Assembly (NCBI GenBank): GCA_913047695.1
Contig: CAJWUI010000001.1
Span: 186,001 to 250,000 of the forward strand
Length of the DNA: 64,000 nt
Direction: 5' to 3'
Source of the DNA: an uncultured Bacteroidota bacterium
GTDB taxonomy: Bacteria > Bacteroidota > Bacteroidia > Flavobacteriales > Flavobacteriaceae
The translations under genes were made by a program, and so were the position numbers. This document shows, piece by piece, positions 24,899-34,007 of the stretch (positions are counted from its first letter, which is position 1; each line of letters begins with the position of its first letter). Below the pieces are notes generated by a model that was given only the letters and a program-made list of their open reading frames with translations, was not told where the DNA came from and ran no database searches.

Positions 24899-26521
24899 TT
24901 GAATTTATCATTCCGCCTCAAGAAAGACATTCTATATAGGTTTAGTTGTTTATTTATAAGCATGATAATATACTCCTGTATTGATCCAATTGAGCCTATT
25001 TTTGACTTTCAAAGTGATTTACTTATCATTAATGGTTTAGCATCTACAGCTCCAGGTTCAACCTCAGTTAAGGTAGAAAAAACTAAAATTGAATTTGGGG
25101 ATTATGTAAGTGAATTTGTTTCAGGATGTAGAATAAGACTTATAAATTCTTTAACAAAAGAAGAAATAACTTTTGTAGAGGAAGATCAACTGTATAGGGT
25201 TTCGGATGTCTTTAAAATAAAACCTGGGTCAAAGTGGGAATTAGAAGTCACCCTGCCAAACGGTAATTTATATAAATCAACTTCTGAGGTTACCCCTTTT
25301 GAAGTTCCTATACTAAGTATAAAAGAAAATTTTAATTTGGAGATGACCTACGATGAAGGGATAGGTGGATATCTTCCAGGAAATGAAATATCTATCGACT
25401 TTCAAGACCCACCTGATGATGAAAACTTTTTTCTTTATCAATATAAAGCTTATGAAAACGAAATATATTGTAAAGTTTGCGAATACGGAGTATTACGAAA
25501 CGGGGAATGTTTGTCTCAATTTGATAATCCTCGACTTACTAAAGATTATTATACCTATACATGTAACTCTAGATGTTGGAAAGTTACTTACAATGACGAA
25601 ATTATTGTCTACAGTGATAAATTTACAAATGGAAAGAAAATTTCAAACCTTATAGTAGGTAAATTACCATATACTTCAAAACAAAATGTTCTAGTTGAAA
25701 TTCAAAAACTAAATATTTCTGAGGACTCATACAAATATTATAAAACAATTAAGGATTTAGTGGATAATAATGGTAGCCTTAACTCCCCACTACCAACTGC
25801 ATTAATTGGAAACTTTACTAGTATTTCCAATCCTGATGAAACGGTTTTAGGGAGATTTATTGCTGCTTCAGCTGTTACTAAATCAATTTTCATAAAACGT
25901 GACAACAGAACAGAAAGAGTCTATGGCAACTTTCTGGAGCTACAACCAGAGGTGCTTGGTGATCCGATACCAAGTCCTCTTACTTATGAGTATAGTTGTG
26001 ATGAATCACTATTCAGAACAAAAAATCTAGATTCAAAATTTTTAGAATATTTTGAAATTAGCAGTTTGGTTAATGACGATATTGATGGAGACGGAATTGA
26101 AAATAATTCAGATAATTGTATTTCCACATCCAATTCGGACCAAAGGGATTTAGATTTTGATGGAATTGGAGATGAATGCGACAATGATGCAGATGGTGAT
26201 GGATATATTTTATATTATGAAAATTTTTGCGGGTCAAGTGACTTTGACTTTCAAATTACCCCAGATGATAATGATATAGATTTAATACCTGACTGTATTG
26301 ATGAGGATGATGACAATGATGGCTATATAGATGAACATGAAATTTTTTCAGATTCTGATCCCTTAGATCAGAACAGCTTACCACTAGACAGTGATAATGA
26401 CTATTTACCTGATATTGTTGAGAGACAGATTACGAGAACTAATCCAAATAATCCCGATACAGATGGTGACGGATATATTGATGGTCGCGAGTGTTGTCCT
26501 AGAAACCCTAATAGAAACTAA
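24899..26521 (+). CDS. DUF4249 lipoprotein fused to thrombospondin type 3 calcium-binding repeats
   Basis: A 540-residue surface lipoprotein. I take the TTG at 24899 as start because only this gives a complete lipoprotein signal: basic n-region, hydrophobic segment, then IIYSC with Cys27. The first ATG (24962) would leave five residues before that Cys. Residues about 28-380 match DUF4249, a family that accompanies TonB-dependent receptors in Bacteroidota. Residues about 393-540 are Asp-rich thrombospondin type 3 repeats (DIDGDGIENNSDNC, DLDFDGIGDECDND, DDDNDGYIDEHE, DTDGDGYIDGRECC), which should bind several calcium ions. This tail is not part of usual DUF4249 proteins. The receptor gene starts 13 bases downstream. 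Confidence 0.82.
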   Translation: MNLSFRLKKDILYRFSCLFISMIIYSCIDPIEPIFDFQSDLLIINGLASTAPGSTSVKVEKTKIEFGDYVSEFVSGCRIRLINSLTKEEITFVEEDQLYRVSDVFKIKPGSKWELEVTLPNGNLYKSTSEVTPFEVPILSIKENFNLEMTYDEGIGGYLPGNEISIDFQDPPDDENFFLYQYKAYENEIYCKVCEYGVLRNGECLSQFDNPRLTKDYYTYTCNSRCWKVTYNDEIIVYSDKFTNGKKISNLIVGKLPYTSKQNVLVEIQKLNISEDSYKYYKTIKDLVDNNGSLNSPLPTALIGNFTSISNPDETVLGRFIAASAVTKSIFIKRDNRTERVYGNFLELQPEVLGDPIPSPLTYEYSCDESLFRTKNLDSKFLEYFEISSLVNDDIDGDGIENNSDNCISTSNSDQRDLDFDGIGDECDNDADGDGYILYYENFCGSSDFDFQITPDDNDIDLIPDCIDEDDDNDGYIDEHEIFSDSDPLDQNSLPLDSDNDYLPDIVERQITRTNPNNPDTDGDGYIDGRECCPRNPNRN

Positions 26522-26534
26522 ATTTATAAAAAAA

Positions 26535-28940
26535 GTGAAATTTTTAAACTTTACATTGTGCATAATATTCTTATCCATCTCAACTTTTATGTATGGACAA
26601 GATTATGCTTTAACAGTTAAAGTTGTTGATGTATCGGATAATTCGCCTTTGGATGGAGTCACGATTCTTTTAGATCCATGTAATTGTGGAGGCATAACTA
26701 ATGCAAATGGTATATTTTCAAAAAAACTCAAAAAGGATAGCTATAGTCTTCAAATTGACTATCTGGGCTATGGATCAGTTTTAATTAAGAAGAATTTATT
26801 CAAAAATGAGACAATATTGATTTCGATGGAAGTGCAAGAAGAAGAACTTTCAGAGGTTGTTCTTCTAGCTCAAAAGAGATTTCAAAGTACAGAGACCCCT
26901 CAGATGGGTGTAATTGAATTGAACAGCAGAGAATTGGTAAAAATTCCCACAGCTTTAGGTGAATTTGATGTTCTTAAAAGTTTAACACTAATGGCAGGTG
27001 TAAACAATACTGGTGATGTTAGTAATGGTGTTTCAATAAGAGGAGGGTCTTTAGATCAAAATCTACTGTTATTTGATTCAGCACCTGTATTTAATCCAAC
27101 TCATTTATTTGGTTTATTTTCTGTTTTTACACCAGACTTAATTTCTTCAGTGAATATTTACAGAGCTAACATTCCTGCTAAATATGGAGGAAGAATAGCT
27201 TCAATTCTAGGTATAAAAGCAAAAACTCCTTATTCTGATAAATTTAAATTAGAAGGTGGAATTGGTTTAGTGTCTAGTCGTCTTTCAATAACGACACCTA
27301 TAATTAGCGATAAGTTGATGATTATTGCTGGCGGAAGAGTTGGATTTAGTGATTTGTTTTTTCCTATTATTATTCCAAGATTAAAAAACACAAAGGCTAA
27401 TTTCAATGATACTACTGTTAAATTATTGTACATACCGAATTCAAATAATCAATTTACTTACACTAATTTCACGAGTAACGATTTTTATCAACTTGACTTA
27501 ATCTCATCTGTTGAGAATATAATATCGTCTTCAAATCAATATGATTTTGGAACTAGAAACCATACTTTGAAATGGCTACATACCTTTAAAAATGAAACTA
27601 ATCTTGCAGGGACTTTAGTTCAAAGCTTGTATAGACCTAAAAACTTATTCCCTGAGATTGATTCTGACAATGTAATTAGTTTTGAATCTAAGATAGATTT
27701 CACGAGTGTTAAGTTAGAATATCTAAACAATAAAAAGACAGACTTTAATTTTTATTCAGGCATAGAAGTTAATAGATATCAAGTTTTCCCAGGTAACTTA
27801 AACCCTGGATTTGGCAATAGTATAAATCCTGTCAGCCTAAGTAAAGAGGACGGATATGAGACATCTTTTTACTCTAATTTAAATTTTAATTTGGGTCAAA
27901 GGATTAGTTTATCATCTGGGATACGACTGACTCAATTTTCGTTGTTAGGTCCATATGCTGAATCTCAATATGATAGTAATAACCTAGCTATTACAACAAA
28001 TTTTTTTGATAATAATGAGCTAGTAGTGAGTTATTTTAATCCTGAGCCAAGGTTTGGATTGAATTATAAATTAGGTGAGAATAGCTCTATTAAGGCCAGC
28101 TACGCACGTCTTTTTCAATATATTCAAAACATATACAACACAAATACTCCTCTCCCAACATCAAGATGGAAAATTTCAGACCGTTATATTCTTCCTCAAA
28201 AAAATGATACTTATGGATTAGGTATTTATAAAAATTATCCTAAGTTCTTTATTGAGCTATCTCTGGAGAGTTACTATAGAAAGACTGAAAATAATCTCAC
28301 TTATAGACCCGGGGCTGATTTTTTTCTATCTGAATTTTTAGAAAGAGAAATAAGTCAAGCAAATGGTAATTCCTATGGTATTGAGCTTAGCTTTAAAAAG
28401 ACGTTAGGAAAATTTAATGGTGTTATAAATTATTCTTGGTCCAGAAGTTTATTAAAGACAAATGAGACAAGGCCAGAGTATAAAATAAATAATAATGATT
28501 GGTTTATTTCAGATTTTGATAGACCGCACACTGTGAATGCTTCTATAAATTTTGAAAATGATAAATACAATTCAATTAGTTTTAATTTTGTTGGTCAGTC
28601 AGGAAGACCTTACACCATTGCGAATGGAATTTTCGATAGACAGAATGTACAAATACCTATTTATCTGAGTAGAAATAATTCAAGATTACCAACATACCAT
28701 AGACTCGATTTTTCTTGGAAAATATCGTACAGTAAAAACCCTAATCGAAAATTCAAGGGGGATTGGATTTTTACAGTCTACAATTTATATGGAAGAAAAA
28801 ACCCGTTTAACATTTATTATACACAACGAAACGGAATAGTTGATGCGGATGTTTTTCTAGGTAGCCCACTTGGCTCTTATGAGTTGTCAGTACTAAGAAG
28901 TCCTCTTGTTTCCCTTACATATAACTTTAAATTTCAATAG
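26535..28940 (+). CDS. TonB-dependent outer-membrane receptor with N-terminal carboxypeptidase-like domain
   Basis: An 801-residue receptor that imports an unknown ligand using TonB energy. I use the GTG at 26535, which gives a clean signal peptide (KFLNFTLCIIFLSISTFMYGQ with the initiating Met, about 1-21). In-frame ATGs from 26391 lie inside the DUF4249 gene and yield a non-signal N-terminus. Residues about 24-105 form a CarbopepD-like beta sandwich. The plug domain follows with NGVSIRGGSLDQNLLLFDSA and AKYGGRIASILGI. The rest is a 22-strand-type barrel ending in the aromatic YNFKF signature. It is shorter than SusC receptors and no SusD follows, so the DUF4249 protein is the likely partner. 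Confidence 0.88.
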   Translation: MKFLNFTLCIIFLSISTFMYGQDYALTVKVVDVSDNSPLDGVTILLDPCNCGGITNANGIFSKKLKKDSYSLQIDYLGYGSVLIKKNLFKNETILISMEVQEEELSEVVLLAQKRFQSTETPQMGVIELNSRELVKIPTALGEFDVLKSLTLMAGVNNTGDVSNGVSIRGGSLDQNLLLFDSAPVFNPTHLFGLFSVFTPDLISSVNIYRANIPAKYGGRIASILGIKAKTPYSDKFKLEGGIGLVSSRLSITTPIISDKLMIIAGGRVGFSDLFFPIIIPRLKNTKANFNDTTVKLLYIPNSNNQFTYTNFTSNDFYQLDLISSVENIISSSNQYDFGTRNHTLKWLHTFKNETNLAGTLVQSLYRPKNLFPEIDSDNVISFESKIDFTSVKLEYLNNKKTDFNFYSGIEVNRYQVFPGNLNPGFGNSINPVSLSKEDGYETSFYSNLNFNLGQRISLSSGIRLTQFSLLGPYAESQYDSNNLAITTNFFDNNELVVSYFNPEPRFGLNYKLGENSSIKASYARLFQYIQNIYNTNTPLPTSRWKISDRYILPQKNDTYGLGIYKNYPKFFIELSLESYYRKTENNLTYRPGADFFLSEFLEREISQANGNSYGIELSFKKTLGKFNGVINYSWSRSLLKTNETRPEYKINNNDWFISDFDRPHTVNASINFENDKYNSISFNFVGQSGRPYTIANGIFDRQNVQIPIYLSRNNSRLPTYHRLDFSWKISYSKNPNRKFKGDWIFTVYNLYGRKNPFNIYYTQRNGIVDADVFLGSPLGSYELSVLRSPLVSLTYNFKFQ

Positions 28941-28970
28941 ACAATTCTATTTTTTAAAAAGTCAACACAA

Positions 28971-31325
28971 TTAAAATTCGATTTCAGTTGGAACATTAGC
29001 TTTTAAATTTATAAATTTCTCAGTTCCATTATAAATTACCTTTTTTTGTGAATCATCTTTTGATATCAAATCTAGTTTTTTAAGGCTATTGTTTTCCCAT
29101 TCTATGCTAACTGTTATATTTCCTCTTGCTTTTAAACCCCTTACAATTCCGTTTTCCCAACTATTTGGTAGTGCAGGTAAGATTCTAATTATATCCGATT
29201 CGTGTGATTGCAATAGTGATTCAGTAACACCAGCTGTATATCCAAAATTTCCATCGATTTGAAACGGTGGGTGTGCATCAAAAAGATTAGGGTAAATAGA
29301 TTTTTTTAAAAGCAGTTCTATATGTTCTTGTGTCATTTTCTTATCCATTAAACGAGCTGCGCAATTAATTAACCATGCCCGACTCCAACCTGTACCAGCA
29401 CCTCCATTTTCTAGTCTGTATTCTAAAGTTTTTCGAACGGCTTTGAACAAAGCTGGTGTTTTTGTTAATGTGACTTGATCGCCCGGATGAAAACCATAAA
29501 GGTGAGACATATGTCTATGGCCTGGCTCTAACTCTTTGTATTCTCGATCCCATTCTAAAATTCTACCATCTGTTCCTAACTGAAAGCCAGATCTTAGTAT
29601 CTTAAGCTGCTTTTTAATTTTTAATGCTAACTCATCATTAATGCTTAGCATTTTACTTGCTTCGAGATAGTTTGTAAAAACCTCATTAATAACCTGCTGA
29701 TCCATGGCAGTTCCGAGACAACTTGCCACAGCGACCCCATTTTTATTGATATATCTATTTTCTGGTGAGGTGGAAGGAGCTGAAATTAAGCTTCCATCTC
29801 TTTGATCTTCAATTAGCCAATCGCTATAAAAGAGCGCAACTGATCTTATGACAGGGTAAGCCCGATTTTTTAAAAAATTGAAATCTTTTGTAAACAAATA
29901 GTGCTGCCAATAGTGTTGGGCCATCCAACCTCCAGCACCAAAGGAAACACCCCAATATGCAGTTGGAGCTCTAAGCCATGTTGGACCCCATATATCGGTA
30001 GCATGAGGTAAAAATGATCCTCTAGTACCGAAATTTTTTCTTGCTGTTTCTTTGCCATTTTGAATAAGACGATCTACAAAATCAAATAAAGGCATGTTTA
30101 ATTCATCTAGTTGAGTTAGGTTTGCTAACCAATAGTTCATTTGAAGATTAATATTTAAATGATAATCTGCATTCCAAGGAGCATTGATATGTGGGTTCCA
30201 AAGACCTTGAAGATTCGCAGGCAGGGTGCCTGATCTAGATGATGATATAAGCAAATACCTTCCAAAGTGAAATAATGTTTCTTGTAGCTCTATATCTGAG
30301 CCCCCATTTTTTATTGCCTCTAATCTCTTGTCTGTAGGAATTTTTTGTAAACTATTATCCGTAACTATATCGAAAATCACTCTATTAAAAAACAACTGGT
30401 GGTCTTTAACATGCCTTAACTCTAATTCGTTAAGACTAAAACCCTCTAAATTTTTTAGTTGTTTGATGTTTTGAATTTGATAGCTATCGTGATAATATGA
30501 TGAATTAGAGACTATGAATAGCTTAAGTTCTTTTACTCCCTTAAAAGAAACAGATTCTCCTTGAGCTTTAAGCGTTCCTCCAATATTTTCTGCCTTTAAT
30601 TTAGTCTCAAACTTAACGCCTTTAGTGATAGGCGCAGCTTTTGAGTCAAATCTCCCTTCACGCTGAGTTATCTCACCATTCATTATTAACAAACTGTCTT
30701 TAACAAAAGTTATTGCTGTTGGAAACCCTTTGTCATTTCTTCTTCCAAGTTTCACCTCTCCATTTAAACCATTTGGATGATCGCTTTTGATGAAATAAAC
30801 AATGGCTTGATCTTTTGCTGAAATAAAAACTTTTTGTGAAACTGGATACCCGTCAGCTTTATATTTTACACTTGCAATAGCTTTATTTAAATTCAAAGAG
30901 CGTTTATATTCAGTAATGTCGTTATGCTCGAAATTTATTATTAAATCGCCAAGGGTTTGATGAGATCGAACTATTGTCTTGTTTGAGAATTTTTTTACTA
31001 GCATAGAGTCAGCTTTCTGATTTTCGTAATTGAAAAGCATTTCTCTGATTTCTTTAAGGTCATCAGCATTCCCTTTTGGATGCTCCCATCCCATATCTTT
31101 GGGCCACAATGAATCGTCATTTAATTGGATCTTTTCATTTTTGGGATTGCCAAAAACCATAGCCCCTAATCTCCCATTTCCAATTGGTAAGGCCTCCTCC
31201 CATTCGTCAGCAGCTTTCTCAAACCAAATGATTTGTTCTTTCTCATAAAGATTATCACTTTTATTTTGGCATCCTCCAAAAAATAAAACAATTAATAATA
31301 AAAAGTGATAAAAAAAATTTTTCAT
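28971..31325 (-). CDS. GH95 family glycosidase (alpha-L-fucosidase / galactosidase type), lipoprotein
   Basis: A 784-residue lipoprotein (signal ending FFGGC, Cys19). The protein aligns along its length with GH95: an N-terminal beta-sandwich (WEEALPIGNGRLGAMVFG at about 37-54), then an (alpha/alpha)6 barrel. Catalytic-site segments of the family are visible: WNADYHLNINLQMNYW, SAPSTSPENRY with the general-acid Glu, and FQIDGNFGYTAGVTE with the conserved Asp. GH95 enzymes release alpha-1,2-L-fucose or alpha-L-galactose by inversion, and the specificity cannot be decided here. It converges on the TonB receptor gene and is divergent from the PfkB kinase gene. It is about 4 kb from the GH29 gene. 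Confidence 0.93.
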   Translation of the reverse strand: MKNFFYHFLLLIVLFFGGCQNKSDNLYEKEQIIWFEKAADEWEEALPIGNGRLGAMVFGNPKNEKIQLNDDSLWPKDMGWEHPKGNADDLKEIREMLFNYENQKADSMLVKKFSNKTIVRSHQTLGDLIINFEHNDITEYKRSLNLNKAIASVKYKADGYPVSQKVFISAKDQAIVYFIKSDHPNGLNGEVKLGRRNDKGFPTAITFVKDSLLIMNGEITQREGRFDSKAAPITKGVKFETKLKAENIGGTLKAQGESVSFKGVKELKLFIVSNSSYYHDSYQIQNIKQLKNLEGFSLNELELRHVKDHQLFFNRVIFDIVTDNSLQKIPTDKRLEAIKNGGSDIELQETLFHFGRYLLISSSRSGTLPANLQGLWNPHINAPWNADYHLNINLQMNYWLANLTQLDELNMPLFDFVDRLIQNGKETARKNFGTRGSFLPHATDIWGPTWLRAPTAYWGVSFGAGGWMAQHYWQHYLFTKDFNFLKNRAYPVIRSVALFYSDWLIEDQRDGSLISAPSTSPENRYINKNGVAVASCLGTAMDQQVINEVFTNYLEASKMLSINDELALKIKKQLKILRSGFQLGTDGRILEWDREYKELEPGHRHMSHLYGFHPGDQVTLTKTPALFKAVRKTLEYRLENGGAGTGWSRAWLINCAARLMDKKMTQEHIELLLKKSIYPNLFDAHPPFQIDGNFGYTAGVTESLLQSHESDIIRILPALPNSWENGIVRGLKARGNITVSIEWENNSLKKLDLISKDDSQKKVIYNGTEKFINLKANVPTEIEF

Positions 31326-31422
31326 AAAACGTGACTTGACATAATTATTAAAGTTATATTAAAAAATTAGAATTTATATGTAGACAAATTTTTAAATATT
31401 TAAACGTATTTTGAATGTATTA

Positions 31423-32322
31423 ATGGAAAAAATGGGGTCAAAAAAAATTATTTGTTTTGGTGAGGTCCTTTGGGATCATTTTCCAGATGGTAAAAAATTG
31501 GGGGGAGCTCCCTTTAATGTTACAAATTCACTCAAAAATTTTGGGGCTGATGTTGATTTTATTAGTAGGGTAGGAGATGATGATTTAGGCAATGAAATAC
31601 TAAAACTCATGCAAAATAATAACATCTGTACAGACTACATACAAGTTGATCCTTACCATGTGACTGGAAAAGTTGCGGTAAGTTTAGATAGCAGTGGTTC
31701 TGCAAAATATAATATAATTAGTGATGTTGCATGGGACTTTATCGAGCCTAAGGAGGAGATTTTTGAATTAGTTAAAAATTCCTATGCCCTTATTTATGGG
31801 AGTTTAGCTGCAAGATCTGATTCATTCAAAACATTAGACTCTCTATTAGATTTGGCAAAGTTCTCTGTTTTTGATTTGAATCTGAGAGCTCCACACTATA
31901 ATCTAATTTTAATAGAAAATTTAATGAAGCGCTCAGATATGCTCAAGTTTAATGATCAAGAACTTTTGTTTGTAGCTGATTCAATGAATTCACCCTTCAG
32001 CTCAATTAAAGAACATGTGAAATTTATTTCAGAAAAAACTAATACGGATATAATCTGCGTTACAATGGGAAGTAAAGGAGCTATTCTGTATCATACTGGG
32101 GAGTGGTTTAATTGCAATGGATTTAAAGTTAATGTTGTTGATACTGTGGGCGCAGGAGATTCATTTTTGGCAACACTTGTATTTAATTTAATTTGTGAAA
32201 ATAATTTGAATGATGCACTGGAGAAGGCTTGTGCAATGGGTGCACTTGTTTCATCACATTCTGGTGCAAATACAAAAATTTCCGAAGATGATTTATATGA
32301 ATTTATCGATAAAGGTTTATAG
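31423..32322 (+). CDS. PfkB-family carbohydrate kinase, fructokinase-like
   Basis: A roughly 299-residue ribokinase-fold sugar kinase. N-terminal ICFGEVLWDHFPDGKKLGGAPFNV (in two parts around KK) and DFISRVGDDDLG are of the fructokinase type. The catalytic signature DTVGAGDSF is near residue 243. 2-keto-3-deoxygluconate kinases normally show a different GGAELN-type substrate loop, so fructose or a close relative is the better guess. Starts at 31411 (TTG), 31423 (ATG) and 31432 (ATG) are all in frame. The family usually begins just before KKIICFGE, so 31423 or 31432 is likely. It is divergent from the GH95 gene. Confidence 0.85.
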   Translation: MEKMGSKKIICFGEVLWDHFPDGKKLGGAPFNVTNSLKNFGADVDFISRVGDDDLGNEILKLMQNNNICTDYIQVDPYHVTGKVAVSLDSSGSAKYNIISDVAWDFIEPKEEIFELVKNSYALIYGSLAARSDSFKTLDSLLDLAKFSVFDLNLRAPHYNLILIENLMKRSDMLKFNDQELLFVADSMNSPFSSIKEHVKFISEKTNTDIICVTMGSKGAILYHTGEWFNCNGFKVNVVDTVGAGDSFLATLVFNLICENNLNDALEKACAMGALVSSHSGANTKISEDDLYEFIDKGL

Positions 32323-32352
32323 GTTTAATTTGCTTAATATTGCTTCTTTCTT

Positions 32353-33063
32353 ATGAATAGAGTATTAATAGTTTTTTTAGTTTGTTTTTCATTTTCACAG
32401 ATAAATTCACAAGACTTTAACGGAAAAGAATTGTTGGAAAAAGCAATTTCTTATCACGATCCTTTTTCAAATTGGGGCTTGTTTAGTGCTGATTTTGTTG
32501 TTAATATGGAATCACCGAATCACCCAAAAAGAAAAAGTAAAATAAAGATTAATTTACCATCTGAAATTTTTAGACTTGAAGTTCATCAAAATGACAACAT
32601 TCGAATTTCAAAGCTCGAACAGGGTAGGTGTTATTTAGAACTCAACGGTAAATCGGATTTAACTAGTGAAATAAAAGAAAGCCATAATTTAGATTGTAAA
32701 AGAGCAATTTATTTTCGTGACTATTATACCTTCTTATACGGTTTACCAATGAAGCTCAAGGATCCAGGTGCAATAGTTGACCCATTTGTTGGGGAAAAAA
32801 AAATTGGTCAAAAGGAGTTTTGGGTTTTGAAAGTTACATATGATAAGTCTGTTGGAACAGATACATGGTATTTTTTATTTGACAAGAAAACTTTTGCATT
32901 GAAGCAATATCAATTTTTTCACGACGAATTAAAAAATGACGGAGAATATATAATCTTAGAAGATGAAATTATTGTTGGAGGAATAAAAATGCCAAAAAAT
33001 AGGAGTTGGTTTTTAAATTCGAACAATCAATTTTTAGGTATTGATAGGTTGAGTATTAATTAA
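32353..33063 (+). CDS. DUF6503 family exported protein
   Basis: A 236-residue protein with a signal peptide (about 1-19, ending INSQ) and the flavobacterial DUF6503 layout: a start GKELLEKAISYHDPFSNW, two Cys (in EQGRCYLE and HNLDCKRA), a YTFLYGLPMKLKDPGA segment and repeated beta-strands like a lipoprotein-carrier (LolA-like) half barrel. Function is unknown. It lies 30 bases after the kinase gene and immediately before the DUF1080 gene (no gap), so it is probably in an operon with both. Confidence 0.75.
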   Translation: MNRVLIVFLVCFSFSQINSQDFNGKELLEKAISYHDPFSNWGLFSADFVVNMESPNHPKRKSKIKINLPSEIFRLEVHQNDNIRISKLEQGRCYLELNGKSDLTSEIKESHNLDCKRAIYFRDYYTFLYGLPMKLKDPGAIVDPFVGEKKIGQKEFWVLKVTYDKSVGTDTWYFLFDKKTFALKQYQFFHDELKNDGEYIILEDEIIVGGIKMPKNRSWFLNSNNQFLGIDRLSIN

Positions 33064-34005
33064 ATGAATAAAAAAATGAAAAATATAATAAATAATAAAA
33101 GGTTTTTTATGCTCATTTTAATGAGTATAAACACACTAATTTCTCAAGAAATTGTTGGTAAATGGGACCTTGATGTGGAAATGGATAAAGGTATACTTCC
33201 TTCATGGTTAGAGGTGAAAGAATCAGGAACAAAAGCTTTAGTTGGCTATTTCGTCGCACATAACGGAAGTGCACGTCCTATATCTGAGGTCTTTTTTCAT
33301 AATGGGATTATTGACTTTAGCATTCCCCCTCAATTTGACGGTCTAAATGACTTACATTTTCAAGGAATTTTAAAACAAGGTAAACTAAGTGGTGTAATTT
33401 TAGATAGTCAAGGTGGGGTTAATAAGTTTAGTGGAGTAAGAGCTCCAAAACTTATTCGATCAATGGATGTGAATTGGGGCAAGTCTATTTCATTATTTAA
33501 TGGCTATAATTTAGATGGTTGGAAATCCTCTGATCCTGAAAAGAAAAATCAGTGGACAGTTAAAAAAGGTGTTTTACTAAACCCTAAGTCAGGGGTAAAT
33601 CTTATTACTGACAAAAAATTTGAAGATTTTAAATTGAGTATTGAATTTAGATACCCAAAAGGAAGCAATTCTGGAATATATCTTAGAGGTAGATATGAGG
33701 TCCAAGTAGAAGACAATTACGGTTTGGAACCTGAATCTACATTATTTGGAGGTATATATGGATTTTTAAAACCGAATCAGATGGCAGCTAAGCCTGCAGG
33801 GGAGTGGCAGAGATACGAAATTACTTTAATCGGTAGAAGAGTAAGTGTTGTAGCAAATGATAAGAAGATCATTAATGATCAAATAATACCTGGTATTACT
33901 GGTGGAGCTCTTGACAGCAAGGAGGCACTGCCAGGGCCTATCATGCTCCAGGGAGATCATGGAATAATTGAATACCGTAATATTAAAATCCAACTCCCTT
34001 ATTAA
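33064..34005 (+). CDS. Single-domain DUF1080 (3-keto-disaccharide hydrolase-type) protein, exported
   Basis: A 313-residue exported protein with a late hydrophobic signal (about 14-27, ending TLISQ). A small N-terminal beta domain (about 28-130) resembles the barrel that often precedes DUF1080. The DUF1080 sandwich itself (about 135-313) opens with ISLFNGYNLDGWKSS. It contains KGSNSGIYLRGRYEVQVED and closes with GPIMLQGDHGIIEYRNIKIQLP. The conserved QGDHG segment matches the equivalent DHGDQVSF region of the protein at 18451. It abuts DUF6503. A possible partner is the Gfo/Idh/MocA pair 12 kb away. The ATG five codons downstream (MKNI) is an alternative start. Confidence 0.85.
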   Translation: MNKKMKNIINNKRFFMLILMSINTLISQEIVGKWDLDVEMDKGILPSWLEVKESGTKALVGYFVAHNGSARPISEVFFHNGIIDFSIPPQFDGLNDLHFQGILKQGKLSGVILDSQGGVNKFSGVRAPKLIRSMDVNWGKSISLFNGYNLDGWKSSDPEKKNQWTVKKGVLLNPKSGVNLITDKKFEDFKLSIEFRYPKGSNSGIYLRGRYEVQVEDNYGLEPESTLFGGIYGFLKPNQMAAKPAGEWQRYEITLIGRRVSVVANDKKIINDQIIPGITGGALDSKEALPGPIMLQGDHGIIEYRNIKIQLPY

Positions 34006-34007
34006 GC

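Noticed and set aside
26391-26534. Longer N-terminus for the TonB-dependent receptor
   Set aside because: The extension lies within the end of the DUF4249 gene and hides the signal peptide behind 48 unrelated residues. The GTG at 26535 fits better.
31423-32322. 2-keto-3-deoxygluconate kinase assignment for the PfkB protein
   Set aside because: Tempting because it would complete the uronate pathway, but the substrate loop GGAPFNV is of the fructokinase type and the gene is outside the uronate operons.
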